NCBI GenBank assembly: GCA_014529385.2
Contig: CM043951.1
Location: forward strand, 112,410,969-112,474,968
DNA length: 64,000 nucleotides
Direction of reading: 5' to 3'
From: Adiantum capillus-veneris
Taxonomy: Eukaryota; Streptophyta; Polypodiopsida; Polypodiales; Pteridaceae
Both the position numbers and the translations under genes were made by a program. Under the pieces are notes generated by a model. That model saw only the letters and a program-made list of their open reading frames with translations. It searched no databases and was not told the origin of the DNA. Shown here one piece after another: positions 11,958 to 23,699 of this stretch (position 1 is the first letter of the stretch; each line of letters starts with the position of its first letter).

Positions 11958-14234
11958 TCACACACGCCTATGTACAGTGAAATGGTAGGGATAACCAAAA
12001 TGTTTCAGTGATTTGATAGGGTGAGGTAGCTTACTATGGCAATTATGGAAAGCCGAAACAACATGTAGATTGTGTAACGTTTGTCTTTGTCTGCTTTCAT
12101 CTTTGAAGAACCTTTGTTGTATGATTAAAAAACCTTGTGTGATATGAAAGGTTCTCAGAGCCAATAGCAGGATGTAATGAAGTGACTGAGTAAATATTTT
12201 CCGTTGAGAAAGTTTCCATAAGAACCCCCCAGGATCAAAGATCTTGAAATATCTTTCCCAAAGAGAGATGCATGGTATGGAATCACTTACTGATTTCGGT
12301 TGAAGAAACTTGTAGATTTTATTGTTGTCCATCATTGCATCTATTACTATGAATGTGATATAAAAGATTGGTTGCTCTTCCTCCTGTGTAAAGTTGATGT
12401 ATCTGCTACGATCTTCAAGAGCTTCTATGAGAAAATTCCTAAACTGTAGCTCATAAAATTCATTCAACCTCGGTAGGCTCATCAAGTCAAAAATTTTATG
12501 ACCTTCATGATTCAGGAAAGCTTGATCCATGCTTCCAACTGCTATTGGAAGATATTGCAAATAGTTTACCACATAAGTAGATAATAGACAAAGATTTCTA
12601 TGTCTTCCAACACATTGGAAGAGAATAGATTTTGGTACTGATTGATGAAATATCCACATGTAGCAATCAAAAAGGTTTTCATCAATGATGAAGACCAGAA
12701 GCATCACAATGTGCGACCTCCATACACCAAAGAACCACATGAAGAAGGTTTGGAAACATCCGTTCATCACCAAGTATTCATGTCTTCTTCCACTTAAGAA
12801 GGTATGGTGTCCCCAATGAAAGGTATATGTGAAGAGAGGATTTGAAGAGGTGAAACCCAATGTGAAGATGATTGGGGATTCAAAAGCTTGGATTTTCTTG
12901 CTAAGAGATTGTCCCATGAATGAAGAGCCACCCACTAAAACACCATTGGAGAGAATGATACCCTTCTAACAGTTTCCTTTTATGATTTTATTTTTTACTA
13001 CTCTCCCATGTTCTTCATTCCCTTCTAAGCCCCCCCTTTGGCAAGGTTGTAACTCCTCACATTGTACCACCTCAAAGGTTGATGGATTACTCTTTGATTT
13101 TGTGAAAACTTTCGCTTCTTGCATGATAGGTTCCTCCATGCTTAACATACATGGGGCATACCAATGCTTTTCAACATCCTCAAACACTTCTTGAAGAGTA
13201 TCCTCACATGGATTCAACTCCCACTCTTCTACATTGTTTTGGAGTTGGCATTCCATGTACACAATCATCTTTTTATGATCAATGTGGTCTATGATCTCCC
13301 TACCTATGATTTCATCTTCTTCTTCACTCTCTTCTTTTAGACAAGATACACTCTCTGAACATTCCATAAGATCAAGGTTACCTTCAAGGTCTTCATTCTC
13401 CATAGAGTCATGTTGCACAAAAGCTTCGTCTGCTCAGACTACAAATTGATCCTCCACCAAAAGGTTGGATGTATCCATTATGGAATCATCAATGCCATTT
13501 GAGATATCTTGTGTCGATTTTTTCATGCTTGTGATAAACGTAGAAGAAAGAGATTCCACATTTGAATCTTGGCCACACACTTTAGCACTTGAATAATCAG
13601 TTGGCATGTAAGTAACTTCTTGAACATTCGTCGGAGTAGAAGGAGACAAGTATGGCAAAGGAGATGACTCTTTGATAGAAACACTTTCATGATGGTTGGT
13701 TCTTCCAGCATGATGGAAACCATTTTTGATGTAGAAGTACTTGTGAAACTTCCTTCGGGCAATAGTGACCGCTTCCTCAAAGGTAGAGGGTCCACTACAA
13801 GTAACCTTAGTCTTTAGGAAATGAGACAAACCTGAAATATATTGCTCCGTTTTTACATAATATGGAAATGTAGAACTAAACCCACATCCTCCCCATTGAT
13901 GAGAAAAAATATCCTCATAAGCATAGTAGTCTTCACCATGTTGTTGAAGTCTCCCTAATGAAGCCCATGCTTTCTTTGTTGTTGGAAATTTATAGAATCT
14001 GGTCTTCAAAGCTTTGGAAATTTGGGTATACCCATCTTCAATCTGAGAAGACATACTCCAAAACCATTGCTCAGCGTTGCCTCTAAGGCATAGCAATAGA
14101 AAATCCCCTTTTTCAATGTCATCCCTTTTACCAAGGATACGACAAACCATTCTAAAATCAGTAAGAAAATCATCAACATCTTCCTCTAGATTTCCGAAGA
14201 AGATTGGGATATCATCAAAGGTATAGCATGTCAT
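11958..14234 (-). pseudogene. gag frame with in-frame extension (759 codons, two stops)
   Basis: The segment 14234-13437 encodes a retrotransposon gag domain: FFGNLEEDVDDFLTDFRMV, then LLCLRGNAEQWFW and a helical capsid-like region. A TGA (13434-13436) ends it, yet the same frame continues open and acidic to a TAG (12966-12968). It then continues again through LSNGVLVGGSSFMGQSLS to 11958. No other stops interrupt the 2277 bases. The last third is aromatic-rich and unlike known pol domains. Either the stops are recent damage to one long ORF, or they are read through. gag would form particles; the extension's role is unknown. Confidence 0.75.
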
Positions 14235-14527
14235 AGTCTCTCAATGCTAGAACCACACAAAGATTAGTTCCAAACAATCATTTTCTCTCATGACAGCAAC
14301 TAACTACACAAAGTTTTGAAAGGTCTTTCAAAATGAATTCTAGATTCTTACGTGAAAATGTTTTTTTCCTTTCTTATGTTATGCTAATCCAAACCATATT
14401 CTAGATCAATTTTTGTTGCCTTGAAATTAAATTCTATCATACAAGTTTTCATGATTCATATAATCTACTTGATTATGCTAAAATTCCAGCATTCATGCAA
14501 TACAACAACAATAAGCACAAAGTCATT

Positions 14528-14544
14528 CCTCAGCGGGGGCACCA
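14528..14544 (-). other. Putative primer-binding site
   Basis: On the minus strand, TGGTGCCCCCGCTGAGG follows the LTR after three bases. TGG complements the CCA end of a tRNA. I do not recognise which tRNA matches the rest. Confidence 0.6.
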
Positions 14545-14547
14545 ATT

Positions 14548-14718
14548 TGAGGCGGTCCGGGGCGGGCAACAACAAGAGTGGCCTCTAAGCACTCTTCCAG
14601 GCTCCTGTGCTGCTCAATTGGGTTGGGGTTGGAAAAAACAACAACACACACACAAACCCGCAACCTAACCGTACATAAATTTGGAGCACCACCTAGTTTT
14701 GGATGCGAACTAGGACGC

Positions 14719-14770
<52 letters not shown>

Positions 14771-16232
14771 CCGGCTTCTTTGAAATGTATTGGCAGTGAT
14801 CAAGCAAACACAATTATATATGTAAGAAAGAGAGAGAAGGGGGAGGAGGTGCTTGTTGCATTATTACCTTCTTACAAATCTGTCATGACCAATCAAAGTG
14901 AGATTAGTATTTGTTTCAACATATCTTAAGTAAATTATACACAAAACATCACAAAAAAATCCACCCCAATCACTGTCTTAAGGCCCGGGGAGTCCTCTTC
15001 ACCCTGTCGTCCTCTTACAGTATGTGGGATTTATGACTAAATTGATGACAACACCCAGAGACCAGCTATCAAGAACAAAAAAGAACACCAGGACACTTAC
15101 ACATCATTGTTGTCCATTACTTCACGTTGGAAGAGAGACAAGGTATCCAAGCTTAGTCCAAATCCACCCTCCTTGATTCAGCAAATGTTGGGCATACACT
15201 AGTAGGAGAAATGATAGATTTACTACTCTCAATTGAATGATCACTCTCTCTTACAATGGCATAGAGTTTCCTTGCTACTCGCCTCTAATACAACACATGC
15301 ATATGCATAAGACCATGAGCTTACACTCAAGAGCTCCTTCTAGAGAGTTTGAGCTTGGCTTCTCAAGCTATAGCATAGTGCTCTTGCTTATGGCTCTCCC
15401 CTTTTGTGCTAGCTACACCCTCCTTTTATAGCAATTTTGAGGGCTAGGGTTACTCCTCTAACCATGGTTGGGTTAGATTTTCAGCACTTATCTAATTTCT
15501 TTTGCTTGGAATTATCAAGAAGTTGGTGGGGATAGATGAAGAAAAGAGAGAGAACAGAAGTGGAGGTGATAGGACTTTTCATACTAGGTTAGTGTTAGTA
15601 AATTAGTAGAGCTAGTATTTTTATTGATTTACAAATGGAATTGGATATTTACAATGGGAATATCCATGTAGGATACAAATAAGGAAGAAAAAACCCGTAA
15701 TAGGTAAGAAAACATGGATTTCTTACAATGTTGATGCTCCAAGTGTCTTGAGGAGGGTCAATTTTCACGCTTGTTGACCGTACATTTTTTCTCCACTCTT
15801 GAAATTCCTTGGGAGCCCAGGTAATTGCATATGAGTACTCAATCAACATGGTACTATCTTTCAAGAGAAGAGGCTGAATTTTGTGGTTTTTTTGATAGAT
15901 ATGGGTAATATGGAAGAGGAAAAATGAGACTATGTGGTCAATTTTGGAATGAAAGTGTGTGTAGGAGACATGAGTTCACCATGGTGTCTCTTATTCTTCA
16001 AGGTTGATAAGAAGGTGAGTAGGGTGCAGAGAGGTGGGGATGATGAGTGGAGAAGTGTGTGTGAAAGAGGAAAATGATAAAGTGGAACAAGGAGTGTGGC
16101 TGCATAGCATGGGCAAACTGGGGGTCCACCAATAAAATCATAGCTCACAGCTCATAGCTCAAAACAATATGAAAAAATTTGAGGCAAAATCGCAGCCCAT
16201 GAGCTACAACTTTTGTTTGTATCACCTTTTCA
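14548..16232 (-). repeat. 5' LTR of the gag-only element
   Basis: Partner of 9459-11174. The element-strand end ...CCGCCTCA lies three bases from the putative PBS. It carries a GA tract at 14721-14768. Compared with the other LTR it lacks about 30 bp net, partly from the shorter tract. Confidence 0.85.
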
Positions 16233-16549
16233 AAGTGATCTGGAGCCATTACACCATATTTTGTCATTAGGTACATTTTAGAGTGGAAAATATCTTTATC
16301 AAGCTGCAAATGAGTTGTAGCTAATCAAATTCAAAATTGAAGGTAAGAAATCATTGAAAAATCAAACTGGTATAAACTTTGCATTAGGGATAATAAGATT
16401 GCTTATTATCTAGGGCATGATTTTGGCTCCACACTTGAACTTTGGCTATGCATATGTGTTGTAGGCATTGAAAATAAGTAGGATTTGGCTTTTGGGGAAA
16501 TTTGGATGCTTTGATTCCAAGTTCAAGTCATTTTTTTCTTGGAACACTA

Positions 16550-17000
16550 GGGAAAGTTTGAACTCTCAAAGGGGCCCTATAAGAACTTTGACTCTCTCTC
16601 TTGTCCAGAATGGGCACATGGTAAAACTTTTACAAATGAATTCAAAACTTGTCGGACCCTTTGGATTTAGAATTTACTCATTGAGATCTATCCATTGATA
16701 TATAGCAGGACATCACATTCCTTATATTCTAGAGGATTCCATTTTTTTATCTGACAACTCCGTCTTATTAATGGAATCTCTCCCCACCTTTCAGCTTCAA
16801 TGGGGAGGCCATATCTTCTACAAATAAACTCCAAATTCGTTGAAGTTTGGGAATTTTGAATCTACTTTCTAAGATCTTTCCAATGATATGTTGGTTGATA
16901 GGGTTTTGACAAAGTGTTCTTGTACTTCACCGGGTCGCCCACATTGGACAAGAGAGGCAAATCCAAACCTCCTGGCCCCTTTGAGAGTCGAATTTTTTCA
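16550..17000. mobile_element. MITE-like foldback element, copy 1
   Basis: The ends are imperfect inverted repeats of roughly 60 bp, starting GGGAAAGTTTGAACTCTC on the left. The whole 451 bp matches 26846-27305 in reverse orientation. TA lies directly outside both ends (16548-16549 and 17001-17002), consistent with a TA target duplication as in Tc1/mariner-type MITEs. No coding capacity. The right terminus has diverged. Confidence 0.75.
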
Positions 17001-17002
17001 TA

Positions 17003-18780
17003 ATGGGCAAAATTAATGAAAATACTTGGAATGTCCAAATTGTCCCAAAATTGACGTGTAGGCTTGTAATGCCATGTTGGCATTGATGGTGACAAGATTT
17101 TGTAAAAATAGGCTCATCTAGACTTTGAAGCTAATAAACGCACTTATTATTTATTGCAATGCTGTTTTGCATTTTGTTTACGTAGGGTTTTGAAAAATTT
17201 TAGGATTGAAATTATTCCCCTTGGCAAGATTTTGGAAATTGGAAGCTCAAGTGCATTTTGTGATGATTAGAAAAATGTAAAGGTGATTTTTTTGGTGAAA
17301 GGGCTTTAGGGCTTTGATACAACATGTAGGCATGATGTGTGCCAAAAAAATGTAAACTATGAAGTGATTTGGGTTGGAGACAATAAGTGCGCTTAGTATT
17401 TCCCTTTGCAAAAATTCGACCATTTTGATAGTTAATGACATGCACTTGTCCTATAGGTCTAATAAGTAGCTTTTAGCCCTATTTTGAAGTATTTTTTACC
17501 CATTGTGATTGTTGTCTCTATTTGGTCCTCAAACTTTTGCGGTTTTTCTCGCGACACTTAATGGTGGCCACTTTCTAGAACCCAATCTCGTGGACAAGTC
17601 CCATAAGTCATAGGTACCTTACATGTCGAAGAGGTGAACACCCCGAGTATATACATGGGATTCTCGAGCCATTTTAGCTCAGACCCCTTGGCTAGTCCTA
17701 CTAGATCATGAAGTATATGTTCCTTTTGAAAATTTTATCATTTGGACACCAACAATTGCCCTGTTTCTAAAGATTTCAACATATCAGGCATTGTGGGCCC
17801 AATTTAAACTTCCCACCATAGTCCTCATAATTGAACAAGATTTGCCATGCTTATTTCATCTCTTCATTTTGACACCAACAATTGCCCTCTTTCTGAATAT
17901 TTCAACATTGTCTTAGACATTGTCTTCTTGCCTAGGTCTCTACTTGTCTACTCTCTCACTATCTCCCTCTTCTCTCATTAATCTTTTGTCTAATATGGTA
18001 TTATGACAACAATAACCTACAATGATCTTGTCACACCTGCAAGGAGCAATCCCACCATGCCTTTTGCGAATAATATTCTCTTGCTTGTATCACAATGAGA
18101 CTCATCGTTGCTCCTCCTTGTTGCCCTGCAACAAGACTGCCAAGACTCTTATGGATCCTCTACTAATATGGCGAGGTATCCCAATTTTGCCTTGCTACCG
18201 TACAACACCTCCGAGATCTCATATGTATGAGCCATATGTCCTCCAAACACTAAAGCTCGTTTAAGGCTTTTTAAAATTGAAGTCCTCGATGAAGGCCACG
18301 TCACAACTAAATTGTGAAGCTGCTCTCAATGTACACTCTCTAATTGGTCAAACATTTACAGGACGCGTTTTTTTGGTTGCGTTGTAGTAGTAGTTGCATG
18401 TGATTAACTTATCAATGGCCAAAAAGGAGCTGCATGCATGAGACACTTCTTTGGCGAAAAAGAAGCTACACACGATTAGCTTGTCAATGGCGATGATTCT
18501 TTTGCAACTACATGCGATTAACTTGTCAATATGATGAACATGTCAATGGTGATGATTCTTTTGCTGCATCGAGCTGTACGTACTTCTTTGGAAAAAAAGC
18601 AATCGCATGTGATTAACATGGCTGGCCTGAAAGCATGAAACAATATAGTGCTTGACATTGGACAATGCTTTGGTTGGCATGCATGTAAACTGAGTTATAG
18701 AGAGCTTCTGATCAGAAGGTAGCTCCCTGACGTGAACACCCCTCAAAATGCTTGAGCTCTATCGACTACAATACATAATA
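17003..18780. other. No gene seen; short duplicated LTR-like segment
   Basis: AT-rich anonymous DNA. A segment around ACACCAACAATTGCCCT occurs at about 17745 and again at about 17870. The short word at 18155-18190 recurs inverted at 21222-21260. Confidence 0.5.
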
Positions 18781-18789
18781 TCTCCTTGA

Positions 18790-19330
18790 AACCTTAAATG
18801 TCTGAGTATCTTAAGCTACAGTACATTCTGAGTATCCTTGGTGCGTGGGGTGCAAAATTCCTGGCTTGTCAGGCGAAGCCGTTTCATCTCCTGCTCGACA
18901 TACTTGGGTAGCCCCTGATCTGGCCATAGGTTCTTGATGAGGAGGTAAAGCTTTACAGCACTGATGAGCGAGAACCACATGGCTAGTGTGCCAAGTGATG
19001 CTCAAAGAAGCATGCTTTGTGCAGATGTGAGCCTTGGCCTCCCCGAAACAAGTGACAAGATGAGCTTTCTCTGCCGGTGCTAGGCTGCATATCAGTTATG
19101 CCCTCAGGTTGCCCTTAGTTTGCACCTGATATGATATAGAATTAGCTTGTGAGGCGGAATTATCCCGGCTTGTGCAGCAGCCGCCATCAACACGCGCTTG
19201 CACCAATAGCTCCAAGTCTTCCCCTTTAATGATTATCTTCTCAGAGACACTTTTGCTCTTTGTCGCGTGGTCATGTGGCGATTGCTCATGCGAATGAAGA
19301 TCCACAAGCTCGCCAAGTGTTGGCTCCAAT
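18790..19330 (-). pseudogene. Possible exon relic, unidentified
   Basis: This interval is richer in GC than its surroundings. On the minus strand, one frame over 19050-18850 reads as a plausible protein (LGTLAMWFSLISAVKLYLLI, then LPKYVEQEMKRLRLTSQEF) with a single stop, suggesting a membrane segment followed by a charged helix. The adjacent frame 19329-19096 is Ser/Lys/Asp-rich. I recognise no family. It could be a captured host-gene exon or chance. Confidence 0.25.
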
Positions 19331-19773
19331 TATGCCGCGATGATAATCGTGTCTGCTCTTTAAATCTCAGCACCTTTGAAACCTCTCGCAACCAGTTCGA
19401 GCAGGTTCAATGCCAATGCAAATGTTTTTTAATTAAAGAACTACATATAAAGCGCATTAGCTTTTGAAGCCTCTCAAAACTAGTCCGCACCGGCGCGGAT
19501 TGGTTTCAGCAGGTTCCACACAATATTCTATCCACATAGTCAACTCAACAAATTTGGTTACTTTTTAGATTTCCCTCACATATACCTTGGCCCCACATAT
19601 ACGTCCTTGCCCCCCTCTATCTTGTGTGGCCTCATTTGCACCCTCGACATCTCAACACGTGCATCCCGCCTTTCCTCCACCCCTCCAATATCTTGTAATT
19701 CTATGTCTAACAATCTCATCGTGAATTCTCTCTACGATAGATGGAGAGAGGTAGAAAGAGAAAAATCAAGCGA

Positions 19774-19855
19774 GAGAGAGAGAGAGAGAGGATGCTCATA
19801 ATCCACTAAGAGCGAGAAAGAAATGGTAGCATTGCCACAAAATAGCTCAATTCTT

Positions 19856-19899
<44 letters not shown>
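19774..19899. repeat. Two GA microsatellite tracts
   Basis: Short GA runs at about 19774-19792 and 19858-19898. Nearby open frames are repeat artefacts. Confidence 0.85.
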
Positions 19900-21690
19900 C
19901 TTAAGAGAGAGAGCCATGTGTGCATCTAGGTAGATTCTAGCCTTCAAAGATTTTTCTTAAATCATAGAGACATACTCTCACAATATACAAAGCAATTTTT
20001 TGGTTCTTTTTTTAATAAATTTGGATCTAGAAATCTATACAAAGCTCGATAATCACCACATTATGGCTTTGGTGAAACTCGTCTAAACCTATCCGCACGG
20101 GCAGTGACCGGTTCCAAGATGGGGCAGGCCCCACAGTTAAGTGACAACAGATCTGGGCGGTGTAGCGACGAAGCCGGGTATTGATGTGGCAATTTTTCTT
20201 TTGTTTCGTTATAAAATTTCCTTCTTGGTTAAATTGGGTCACATTTATATGAAAAACAAATGCCCCTTAGCATGTTGGAGAAGCCAGATAGAACTTTAAC
20301 ACTCCTACATGTTGGAGTAGATTCAAAAAGCCCTCTTGTGGCTTTGATTGAAAACAATCCAAACTTTCTTGACCACTCCCTGCTAGAACTAGTAAAATTG
20401 ATGATTATGCAATTGTAGGGAGAGTATTTGTAAGAAATGGCCCATAGTTCCCTATACCTACCTTTGTTGTTCTACCTTTCATTCATACATTCCAATAGAC
20501 TGAATCCTAGGCATAACAATGTGTAAACACATTGGTCTTGCATATGTGCAAGTTGATAGATACTTTGTCAAGTACAACTATTTATTTCAAAGACATCTTG
20601 AATGTTCTTGCACACTTACAAATCTTGAATAGTGCCTATGCATAGGAAATGCAAGAGTAGATGAGTGCATCTATAGACACCTTCTCCACACTATTGTTGT
20701 AAACTACCTAGTGGTGTTTGGCCTTAAAGAATATGTCATATCCTCTAGTCAATGCAATCAAAGAGATGACATCATTAGTATAAAGCTCTCATCAAGAGCT
20801 ATATATGCTCTCTAAATTAAATGACTTTGGGCATATTTGTTTTTTTTTCAAAATAGGCAATGGATGGCAAGTGAACACTAGTAGTTCTTAGAATGTGGGG
20901 ATGTAGGATATAGCCAGCGAAGGGAGTGTCAATATCTCTTTGTTGAAAAATTCAAGAAGGAAGAAGGCCAAACTTCTCTCTACATGATATTAGATGAGAA
21001 ATTTGATAGATAATAAATTCTTCTCAAAATAATTTTCCCTCTTATGGCATTGCAGAGTAATTTTACATAATCTACTTCTACTCAGATTTAAAGAAAACAT
21101 TTATTACCAAGATCCCTAAATTGAGCTACATGATGTGTGGCCAATATAGACATGGACAATTGTGTCTTTGCTATTTTTAGTGAATGCTACTTGAGGGTAT
21201 TTTAGAAGATGACAATATCTTTCACAGCAATTGGGATACCTCGCCATAGTAGAGGATCCACAAGAGGCTTTTGAAAATGGTCTCTAATTTCGCCATATGG
21301 TCTCTTTTCCCTTATCACTTTTGAAAATGTCTATAATTCACAGATAATTTTATTGAGATATTCGCTCATATTTTTCATCGCTCGAAAAAACTCGCTCGCC
21401 ATCTTGTAAGACTCCAAATTTTACCTTGGGAATTGTGCACTCCTATGTATAGAGGTGCTCAAACTCGAACAAGATTTTTGTAAATCATGTTCTATTAGCT
21501 CCATTGTAGACTCCATGTTGATCCACAAAGACAATTCATGGTCGACTTACATCGGGCATCTTTTCTCTCTTCACATATTTGATTTCAATCGAACCTTCAT
21601 GTTTTCTTCATATTTCTTCTTGATTCTTCAATTCAAATAGTTGGATTCTCATTAGAAGGTAATCCATTGTACTATAAATTCATGTGGTAG
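19900..21690. other. No gene seen
   Basis: Anonymous AT-rich DNA with only short overlapping open frames and no motif that I recognise. It holds the inverted partner (21222-21260) of a 36-bp word at 18155-18190. Confidence 0.5.
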
Positions 21691-21699
21691 AAATGTTGG

Positions 21700-22150
21700 C
21701 AAACTCAAGCCGTGTCGTCGCTATGCGAAACAGTGTAATCGGACACATGTCCAAATACATTGTTTTTGCACAGGGACGACATAAAAGGTATTATTATTAT
21801 TTTTTTTTACATGTGTCATCTCTATCCAAAAATAGTGTCCCGAATGTATGGCCGACCGACTACACTAATGTTGCGTAGGGATGACACAAATATTTTTTTA
21901 AGAGCATTTTTTGGTACTATCTTCTCTATAAAAAAACAAAGTAGGCAGACCAATGTCAACTACACTATTATCACATAGACATGACATGGATTTTCTTTTT
22001 CACATTTTCTAGTAGTATCCTCTCTATTCAAAAATAGAGTAGTCGGACACATGTCCGAACACTCTATTTTCGCATAGGTCTGGATGAATCAATTGGATTT
22101 TTTTCAATATTTTGCGGTAGTGTACTCTCTATGAAAAAATAGAGTAGTCA
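21700..22150. repeat. Degenerate tandem repeat, about 100-bp period
   Basis: Four to five units share CTCTAT..AAAAATAGAGTAGTCGGAC and a following GGATGACA-type word. Anchors fall near 21830, 21928, 22028 and 22133. Open frames here are repeat translations. Confidence 0.7.
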
Positions 22151-22159
22151 GACCCTACA

Positions 22160-23690
22160 TACCTTTTTTACAGCTATCTGAAAATCATAAGTTGAAGGTA
22201 AATCTAACTCCTCATTGCGTAAGTCTTGTCGAACTTGGTATAACAAGCACTTGGTTCTTATCTTCAATGTTGCCAAGTGTCCATTGCGCATCCATACATC
22301 AATGTCCTAAAGGATATTCTCATTGAAATCATCCATGTTTTGATTAAAAAAAACCAGGCTACCCCCACATGATGCCATAGACTAAAAAAAAAAGAAACAA
22401 TGAAGTTTTGGGTATGGATTATGTATTTACACGTAATGGAAACAAATTTCACTTTGCAAAGGACCCTATTCATTGTTTTTTGACTCCAACCCTCATCCAC
22501 AAATTCTAACACATCTCCATTGTCTAAGCACTCAACTGACATCATTGATCTAGAGATTTTCACATCAAGCTTTGCAAAGAAATCCACAAAGACAATGACG
22601 GGCATAAACATTAAAACTCTGCCTAGCTTGCTTGCAATGTTGACTTTAGCCATTTTTTAATCTCATAAAAGATCTTGCACTTATAGTTTTCACTTGTTAT
22701 TGAGATTCGCAATGGCTGCTCTCCACTTCTAAAACTAGCCACTGCAATCTTGGTGATAGTGCCCAATCCTTCATAGCTTTTGGTGGGACATAAAAGAATA
22801 TCCCTTTTTTTGCCAGAGAAATATGTGTTCTCCCTTTGTAAATCTCTTCACAAATTGATCCATGCCTAACATCTAAAATATGTATGACACACTCCATTGG
22901 TTGCCATTTGTTGGATGTCTTTTGGCTGGGTAACCAATGGTATCCCTCACAACATGTATGTAGATGTATCAACCAAGCATAGAGGAATGGCAACAAATAG
23001 ATGAAGAAGGAGAATCTATTTGTTGGATGTCTTTTGGCTGGGTAACTTCAGTCTGGGGTGGTGGTGATGTAACTTCTTGAGTCATCTCTTGTGTTCTTCA
23101 TGGAGAGGAGATACCTTGTTGTGTGTGGTTTGTAGAGATTTTGATACCTTAGATGTGCCTATTGCTTTGTCATTTCTAGCATGCTTTTTCATCGCCTCTG
23201 TCTCCCTCTCCTAATTTGCTTCTCCATAGATTGGCTCTTGATTTGTTAATGTATCCATATCCTTTGTGTATAAAGAATTCTTTGTGTGTAGCTTTCGGGG
23301 GTTCAGTTGCCAAAATTCTTCAAAATCCCCTCTTAGCCCACTTTTTATGTCAAATGCTTATTTTTCTCTTTAGAGACAAGCTTCCTGTTGTGTTGATTCC
23401 TTAATCATCATTGCTCAGAACACTCGCACTGTTTGGATTCCTTTTGTCCATCGTTCTATTTCCTTTGGTCACTCTTTTCTTTACTTCTTTCGTTTCTGTG
23501 CTAGAAGCACTTTCCTTGGAGGGCTAATCCTCATGGTCATCCATGGGACACTCATTGTTTTCCTTATCACTTTTTGTTGGAGGCTTTCGAACAATATTTC
23601 CTTTAAATCTTTTGATAAGAGGTTTTGACTCCTCCTATTCCTCTTATTGCTCTTCATTCTTTATGCGTTCTACCAACCAAGCATTATGGA
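22160..23690 (-). pseudogene. Unrecognised multi-exon gene-like repeat, copy B
   Basis: Second copy of the sequence at 7297-9458, same orientation. Peptide segments parallel those of copy A: CVIHILDVRHGSICEEIYKG, GRTHISLAKKGIFFYVPPK and FAKLDVKISRSMMSVECLDN. The last segment sits in a 129-codon open frame (22653-22264) that also contains FMPVIVFVDF. Stops and frame changes between segments show decay, or several introns. The right part (23330-23680) matches 9137-9458 and then reads on without the LTR insertion present in copy A, so it serves as the empty site. The encoded protein is unknown to me. Confidence 0.55.
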
Positions 23691-23699
23691 CCAAGGTAC

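Larger units (their letters stand above)
9459..16232 (-). mobile_element. Gag-only LTR retrotransposon (TR-GAG-like, non-autonomous)
   Basis: Two direct repeats of about 1.7 kb (9459-11174 and 14548-16232) share TGAGGCGGT... at the left and ...CCTTTTCA at the right and flank 3.4 kb of internal DNA. On the minus strand the order is 5' LTR, a TGG-starting PBS, a gag frame, an unknown downstream frame, then the 3' LTR. No protease, RT, RNase H or integrase is visible, so mobility would need enzymes in trans. LTR sequences look very similar by eye. The 5-bp flanks do not match (actac versus aagtg), so the pair may be a recombinant. Confidence 0.85.

Noticed and set aside
9459-16232. A perfect 5-bp target duplication for the gag-only element
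   Set aside because: Flanks read actac and aagtg; shifting the LTR ends by a few bases does not produce a match.
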